The position numbers were made by a program, and so were the translations under genes. From Lolium rigidum (lineage: Eukaryota > Streptophyta > Magnoliopsida > Poales > Poaceae), in assembly GCF_022539505.1 (NCBI RefSeq), contig NC_061512.1:153371962-153435961 (forward strand): 64,000 nucleotides of DNA, given 5' to 3'. This document shows positions 59,837-64,000 of the stretch, piece after piece. The notes under the pieces are model-generated. The model was not told where the DNA came from and ran no database searches. It saw nothing but the letters and a program-made list of their open reading frames with translations. Each line of letters starts with the position of its first letter. The first letter of the stretch is position 1.

Positions 59837-60064
59837 CTCCCTCCATACTAGATTATAGCAATTATGCTTTTCGAGAAAAAACTTTGACTAACAATTTGGT
59901 CAATAAAATATAAGATATATATTACAAAAATTATACCATTGGAAACTTCTTTTGAATATGAATCCAATGATATAATTTTTGTAGCATATATTTTATTGAT
60001 CAAATTTGTACTCAAACTTTTTTCTCGAAATGCGTAATTGCTCTATAAACCGGTATGGAGGTAG
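59837..60064. mobile_element. Stowaway MITE (Tc1/mariner)
   Basis: 228 bp with ends CTCCCTCCATAC and GTATGGAGGTAG, flanked by TA on both sides. The two halves are largely inverted copies, so the element can fold into a hairpin. Non-coding. It depends on a mariner transposase elsewhere. Confidence 0.9.
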
Positions 60065-60503
60065 TACTGAGGCTGAAGATTTTGACCAGAAAATTACCGT
60101 CAAAGTGTGCCCAATACATCTGAGAAAGTGTGCACCATTGTAAAATAACTACTGAATTATTACGGTCAGATAATTGTTGTTGGAGTTCAAGATTTACTTT
60201 GGATAATTTCTGACGGAATAAACAAAACTATTGTTCCTTGTTGGTTACTATAGAAAATTGCCGATTTTTTACGAGCTCATTGGATGAAAATAGGGTCTCT
60301 GCCTGCTATCTCACAAAACAAAAGTATGGTTTACCATTGGGTATTGTAGCAACTCCTGACGTGTCGCGAGCTAATTGGACAAAAATAGGACCTGTAGCAC
60401 CTATCCTTATTTCTTATATTAGGACAGTTTGCGTTAGAAAAAATCGTTAAAGCGTGTTCAGCTGTCGTTGAAGCTCAAGCTTTGGGTTGATTAACTACCG
60501 TCA

Positions 60504-61076
60504 AGTGCAAAATCTTTGGATGGTTGGCGCTGAAGCGACGGCTTTGGACTTCGGATAGGAGGGCTAGGCATGGCTTACAGGATCGCCCGGACCCTTGTGC
60601 CACTTGCCTTCAGGACGAGGATAATGTAGATCATATTCTGGCACAGTGCCCATACGCTAAGATGGTATGGTTCGGCTGTCTGAGAAAAATGGGATCGCAG
60701 CTACAGGAGCCGCAGGAGAACACAGATTTGGAGAGATGGTGGACGGAAGCGAGGAAAAGGCTGCGCAAGGAGGATAGGAGAGGCTTCGATACTTTCGTTT
60801 TGCTGATCGCCTGGACGCTTTGGAAGCAGAGAAACGCCCGGGTGTTTGGGAACTTGGAAAGGCAGCTCTCCACGGCGCAGATCATTGATACAGTGTTCGA
60901 GGAGTTCAGCCTTTGGCGGGCTGCGAAGGTAGGAGACTGGAGAGGGATGCTGCGAGAGTAGGCGTGAGTTCTGGGTGTGTGCCTGGGTTGGCCAAGGGCA
61001 GATGTTCGCATCCCTCTTTGGCTTCTTGTAATTTTGTTGCTTCCTTCTATAAAGATTTGGCACGCTTTTCGCGGGA
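60504..61076 (+). mobile_element. 5'-truncated LINE insertion
   Basis: 573 bp flanked by the 14-bp direct repeat ATTAACTACCGTCA (60490-60503 and 61077-61090), a typical LINE target duplication. It carries only the end of ORF2 and a short 3' tail (atttggcacgcttttcgcg). No poly-A remains. Confidence 0.85.
60506..60961 (+). pseudogene. LINE ORF2 C-terminal zinc-finger domain (zf-RVT)
   Basis: A 151-codon frame entered in mid-domain: FGWLALKRRLWTSDRRARHG, then CATCLQDEDNVDHILAQCPY, the Cys-x2-Cys...His-x4-Cys pattern of the zf-RVT domain at the end of plant LINE reverse transcriptases. It continues FVLLIAWTLWKQRNARVFGN and ends at a natural TAG (60959-60961). The frame has no internal stop, so the copy is fairly young, but RT and endonuclease are absent because of 5' truncation during insertion. 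Confidence 0.85.
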
Positions 61077-61994
61077 ATTAACTACCGTCAGAGAGTGCCC
61101 AGTTCCGCTATGAAAATACCGTTGAAAAAATTAGAAACCGTTGTAGAGTTACTACTAGGATTACTGTTGGATAGTTGCTCTTAGAATTACAGATTTGCAT
61201 CGGAATTTTTTTGGCAAAGAAAAAGTAGACAAGGATTTACTGTTCATCGTGAGGTACCCGAGCTGGTGACAAATTAATGTCGGAGAACTATAAGCTGTTG
61301 GGAAATTACTGTTGAATAATGACGGTGGAAAAATTAATGTTAAGCCTGAAGGTTTGCGTCGAAGAATTACCATCGAAGCGGGCCGAACACTCCTAGGAAA
61401 ATTACCGCCAGAAAATTACTATTGTTTCTGAAGGTTTGCGTCAAAAATTTATGTCAAAGCTTGCCAAATACCACTGGCAAAATAATAAATGGGGAATTAC
61501 TGTTCATCGTGAGGTAGGCGACTGCTGAAGAATTATGCGTTATTGGAAACAAAATTTGTTGGATAATTACAGGTGGACACTTACTATTGAGGCTGAAGGT
61601 TTGCGTTGAAGAGTTACAGTCTAAACGTGCCGATCATCATAGAAAAATTACCGATGGAAAACTAGTATTGAGGGTGAAGGTTTGTGTCAGAGAATAACCG
61701 TTGAAGCATGCAAAATAAAACTGGAAAATTGCTGTTGAAAAAGTGTGCATCGTTACAAAATTACTACACTCAATTACTACAGTTGAGTAATTGTTGTTGG
61801 AGTTAAAGATTTACATCAGTTAATTCGGGGAATGAAATCAAATTAGCGTTCAGCTGGTTACTATAGCAAATTGCCGATTTGTTGCAAGGTGATAGGACCA
61901 AAATGGTCCTCTACGGTGCATGTCTTGTGTAGCATTGAGAGCTCTCTGCCAAAAAAACGCTGGGTACTGTAGCAACTATCAACGTGTCTCGAGT

Positions 61995-62263
61995 TGTCAC
62001 GATGGGCCGTGTTAACCGGACTACCGTCCGTGTGCTGTGGTGTGTGAGTTGGGCCTAAGGCCATGGGCCCTCGAGCCGTGTAAGTGTGGAGTTGCATTTC
62101 TGTACTTATGGCAGCAAAGTCCTTGCGTGAAAGGCATCGTGTAGAAGATGAATGAACGAGACTCTCAATCCCTAATCCCAGTTGCTTCCGTCTCCTCCCA
62201 AATCCCCAATTTCCTCTCCTGAATCCTACTTCTCTTTGTGTCCTGTTGAGTATGATCATAACA
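61995..62263 (+). repeat. 5' LTR of element J
   Basis: 269 bp from TGTCACGATGGGCC to GATCATAACA, two bases before the primer site. Very short compared with the other LTRs here, as is usual for Reina-type elements. Confidence 0.75.
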
Positions 62264-62265
62264 TA

Positions 62266-62278
62266 TGGTATCAGAGCC
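62266..62278 (+). other. Primer-binding site, element J (initiator tRNA-Met)
   Basis: TGGTATCAGAGCC, the standard plant initiator tRNA-Met primer site. Confidence 0.93.
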
Positions 62279-62489
62279 GTCTAGATCCACACGAGCTCGT
62301 AAAAGCCCTCGGTCGCAACCCTAAATCCTTGGATTTCTGCACGGCGGGTGTTGATTTCTTCGGAAATTCGGCGCAAAATTCTCTTACGAGATACCCCCGG
62401 GTGGTTGGTTGTGATTTGGGTTGAGCTCCATCCTCGCGCTTGCGCCTAAACGCGGGATCCAGCAAATCGAAGCGGAGTTGAAGAACTCC

Positions 62490-64000
62490 ATGGGGGAGCT
62501 CACGTCGCAGAACTTGGTGATGGAGGGGTACATGAAGCAAGTACTCGATTCCCTACAAGGGATGCAATCCAAAATCGATGAGATCCAAGGTGCGTTGGTC
62601 GAGACCACTTCCGCCGTGGCCGCGGGGCAGCACCGTGCGGAGGAACTCACGGCTCGTCTCGCGGCCATCGAGTCTAGTCCGCGGACGGCGCTGAAGCACG
62701 TGACGGTGCCACCGCTGGATGCTGGTGTCGGGACAGGCGCGGAGGCCAACCCTCTCGGGTCTCCGCTGACGTCGCCGTTGGGAGCTGCAGCTGCGCGTCC
62801 ACCTGCGCAAGTTTCAGGCTCCGGGTCAGCTGACCGCCGCGATCCAACGCTTTACCGGGGAGATGCGCCTGGTATCTTGGGGATACAGCGCTCTACCCCG
62901 GTCACAGGTACCCAACCATCACCTCATGCGAAATCTCCTGAACATCATTATGAGCATGAAATTGGTTATGGTACTGACCGGCGTGGATCTACTCCTAAAA
63001 TGGATTTTCCTCGATTTGAGGGGGAGAATCCCATGGTGTGGCAGCAGGACTGCGAAACATACTTCGAATTGTATCATGTTTCTGATGCCTTGCGTACTCG
63101 ATATGCTTCTCTGAACTTTCGCGGCACAGCTGCACTATGGCTTAGAAATGTTCAGGCTAGGCGTAAAATAGATGATTGGGGAGAAATGTGTCGCATGGTT
63201 CATGATAAATTTGGAAAAAATAGATACATGCATTACCGTAGACAAATGCGTGCTCTGAGGCAAGTAGGAACGGTCTCGGAATACATAGAAAGATTTGAGA
63301 TACTTAAGAATCAATTGTTGCTGTACAACCCTGCATTAGATGAAGCATTCTTTGTAGATGAATTTTTAAATGGATTGCAAGATGATCTGCGTTCTGCTAT
63401 ACATTTGCATTGTCCACCAGACCTCGATACTGCGAGTTTGTTGGCTTTAATGCAGGAAGAGGATATGGCAACCAGTAAGAAGCATTCTACCAGTGGTACG
63501 GACAACCGGGACACAACCAAATTCAGTTCTCGGTATGGGCATTCTCAGGAGAAATTCAGTTCGAAAGAAAAACAAACCCAAAGGTCAGATGACTCTAAGA
63601 AGCCTGAACACTCCAAATGGGAAGAGCGACTGGATACTTTGAGGGCCTATCGTCGATCCAAAGGACAGTGCTTCACCTGTGGTGAGAAATACACAAGAAC
63701 TCACAAGTGCCCAGACAAGATCCCTCTCCATGTCATAGAAGAACTGATGGAACTCCTGCCAATTCATGCTGATAATATTGATGATGCAAGTGATGGCGAT
63801 TCAGACACGGATGACCTCATGCTAATAGCTGCTACAGATACACCTAATGTGGCCAAGAAGAAGAATACTATCAGGCTACAAGGGACTGTTGGGAAGCATC
63901 AGATGCTTATATTAATTGACTCTGGCAGCGTGGCATCTTTCATTAGTACAGATTTGGCTAAACGATTGCAATGCTCAACTCAAAGCATGACAGAAAGGCA
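62490..64000 (+). CDS. Gag-Pol of element J (partial, open to window end)
   Basis: From ATG 62490 the frame has no stop to the last base (503 codons). Residues 1-60 form a likely coiled coil (MKQVLDSLQGMQSKIDEIQG). From about 171 comes the capsid (MDFPRFEGENPMVWQQDCET, LNFRGTAALWLRNVQARRKI, FDEFLNGLQ-like core). A zinc knuckle of the CFTCGEKYTRTHKC form lies near 394, and a protease site LILIDSGSVASFIS near 477. RT and the rest would follow outside. ATG 62490 is the first in frame after an upstream stop, though related proteins may start earlier. An uninterrupted frame suggests a recent insertion, unlike the other Gag genes here. Confidence 0.85.
   Translation, partial: MGELTSQNLVMEGYMKQVLDSLQGMQSKIDEIQGALVETTSAVAAGQHRAEELTARLAAIESSPRTALKHVTVPPLDAGVGTGAEANPLGSPLTSPLGAAAARPPAQVSGSGSADRRDPTLYRGDAPGILGIQRSTPVTGTQPSPHAKSPEHHYEHEIGYGTDRRGSTPKMDFPRFEGENPMVWQQDCETYFELYHVSDALRTRYASLNFRGTAALWLRNVQARRKIDDWGEMCRMVHDKFGKNRYMHYRRQMRALRQVGTVSEYIERFEILKNQLLLYNPALDEAFFVDEFLNGLQDDLRSAIHLHCPPDLDTASLLALMQEEDMATSKKHSTSGTDNRDTTKFSSRYGHSQEKFSSKEKQTQRSDDSKKPEHSKWEERLDTLRAYRRSKGQCFTCGEKYTRTHKCPDKIPLHVIEELMELLPIHADNIDDASDGDSDTDDLMLIAATDTPNVAKKKNTIRLQGTVGKHQMLILIDSGSVASFISTDLAKRLQCSTQSMTER

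Larger units (their letters stand above)
59140..61994. repeat. Degenerate tandem array, unidentified
   Basis: Built from variants of GAAGGTTTGCGTCGAAGAAT followed by TACCGTCGAAGC-like sequence. Clear starts are at 61348, 61430, 61595 and 61676, i.e. steps of 82, 165 and 81. A second motif, TTTACTGTTCATCGCGAGGTA (variants), occurs near 59410, 59649, 61234 and 61494. Larger blocks repeat about 1.0 kb apart once the MITE and LINE are removed. No coding sequence. Identity unknown. Confidence 0.65.
61995..64000 (+). mobile_element. Element J: Gypsy chromovirus-like, 5' part
   Basis: Short 5' LTR (61995-62263), initiator tRNA-Met primer site, then gag-pol open to the window edge. The wording of the capsid start and the knuckle fit the Reina-type chromoviruses of grasses. 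It is inserted in the tandem array. The preceding five bases are CGAGT; the other copy lies outside the window. Confidence 0.8.

Noticed and set aside
1..64000. CRISPR array, operon or tRNA gene
   Set aside because: No spaced identical short repeats, no bacterial gene order and no cloverleaf seen. The tRNA-like strings are complements of tRNA 3' ends used as primer sites.

Overview
This window reads as intergenic DNA from a large grass genome, most likely Triticeae (wheat, Aegilops, barley or rye). Nearly every base belongs to a transposable element. The evidence is Athila-type Gypsy elements with a tRNA-Asp primer site, a Tat-type Gypsy element with an extra RNase H and antisense genes, PIF/Harbinger elements with GAGCATCTCC-like ends, a Stowaway MITE, and GC-rich LTRs of about 1.4-1.6 kb that begin TGATACGTC. 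I see no ordinary host gene and no tRNA or rRNA gene. The species and the published family names are inference, because no database search was possible.

Layout, left part. 1-628 is the 3' end of a LINE. 1788-3874 is a Harbinger element with a broken transposase. 4280-4751 is a second Harbinger, cut by Athila-type element A (4752-8125, plus strand), which is itself cut by Athila-type element K (8126-13033, minus strand). A 100-N assembly gap follows. Then come an LTR of the A family (H) carrying a solo LTR (I, 13193-14663), and element X (15169-20471), which has a 4.2-kb LTR and only 0.7 kb of interior.

Central nest. Matching 5-bp target-site duplications allow the order of insertion to be read. 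Athila-type element F (20472-21708 and 55799-57797) was entered by the 12.5-kb Tat element E (21709-55793, ATAGC). E received B (24281-39140, CTGAC) and D (43350-50112, TTTAT), and B received C (26833-33531, CATAC). E carries a decayed gag, protease, reverse transcriptase, RNase H and integrase on the minus strand. Between integrase and its 3' LTR it carries two intron-containing genes on the opposite strand. B keeps only gag and protease. C and D share a much shorter mini-gag, intact in D. K and F encode no recognisable gag but an acidic protein with a hydrophobic tail, starting shortly after the primer site. Such elements would have to be moved by enzymes supplied in trans.

Right part. The LTR at 56386-57797 has a primer site on its left and a polypurine-tract side on its right, so two element bodies (F and G) share it. 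59140-61994 is a degenerate tandem array with a sub-repeat of about 82 bp and a higher-order unit of about 1 kb. It was later hit by a Stowaway MITE and a 5'-truncated LINE. The window ends in a chromovirus-like (probably Reina-type) Gypsy element J with a short LTR and a gag-protease frame that stays open to the last base.

Two 100-N gaps (13034-13133 and 53751-53850) both lie in repeats, and several element ends are missing beside them. A recurrent extra base in CAG/CTG contexts suggests that some of the indels are consensus errors.
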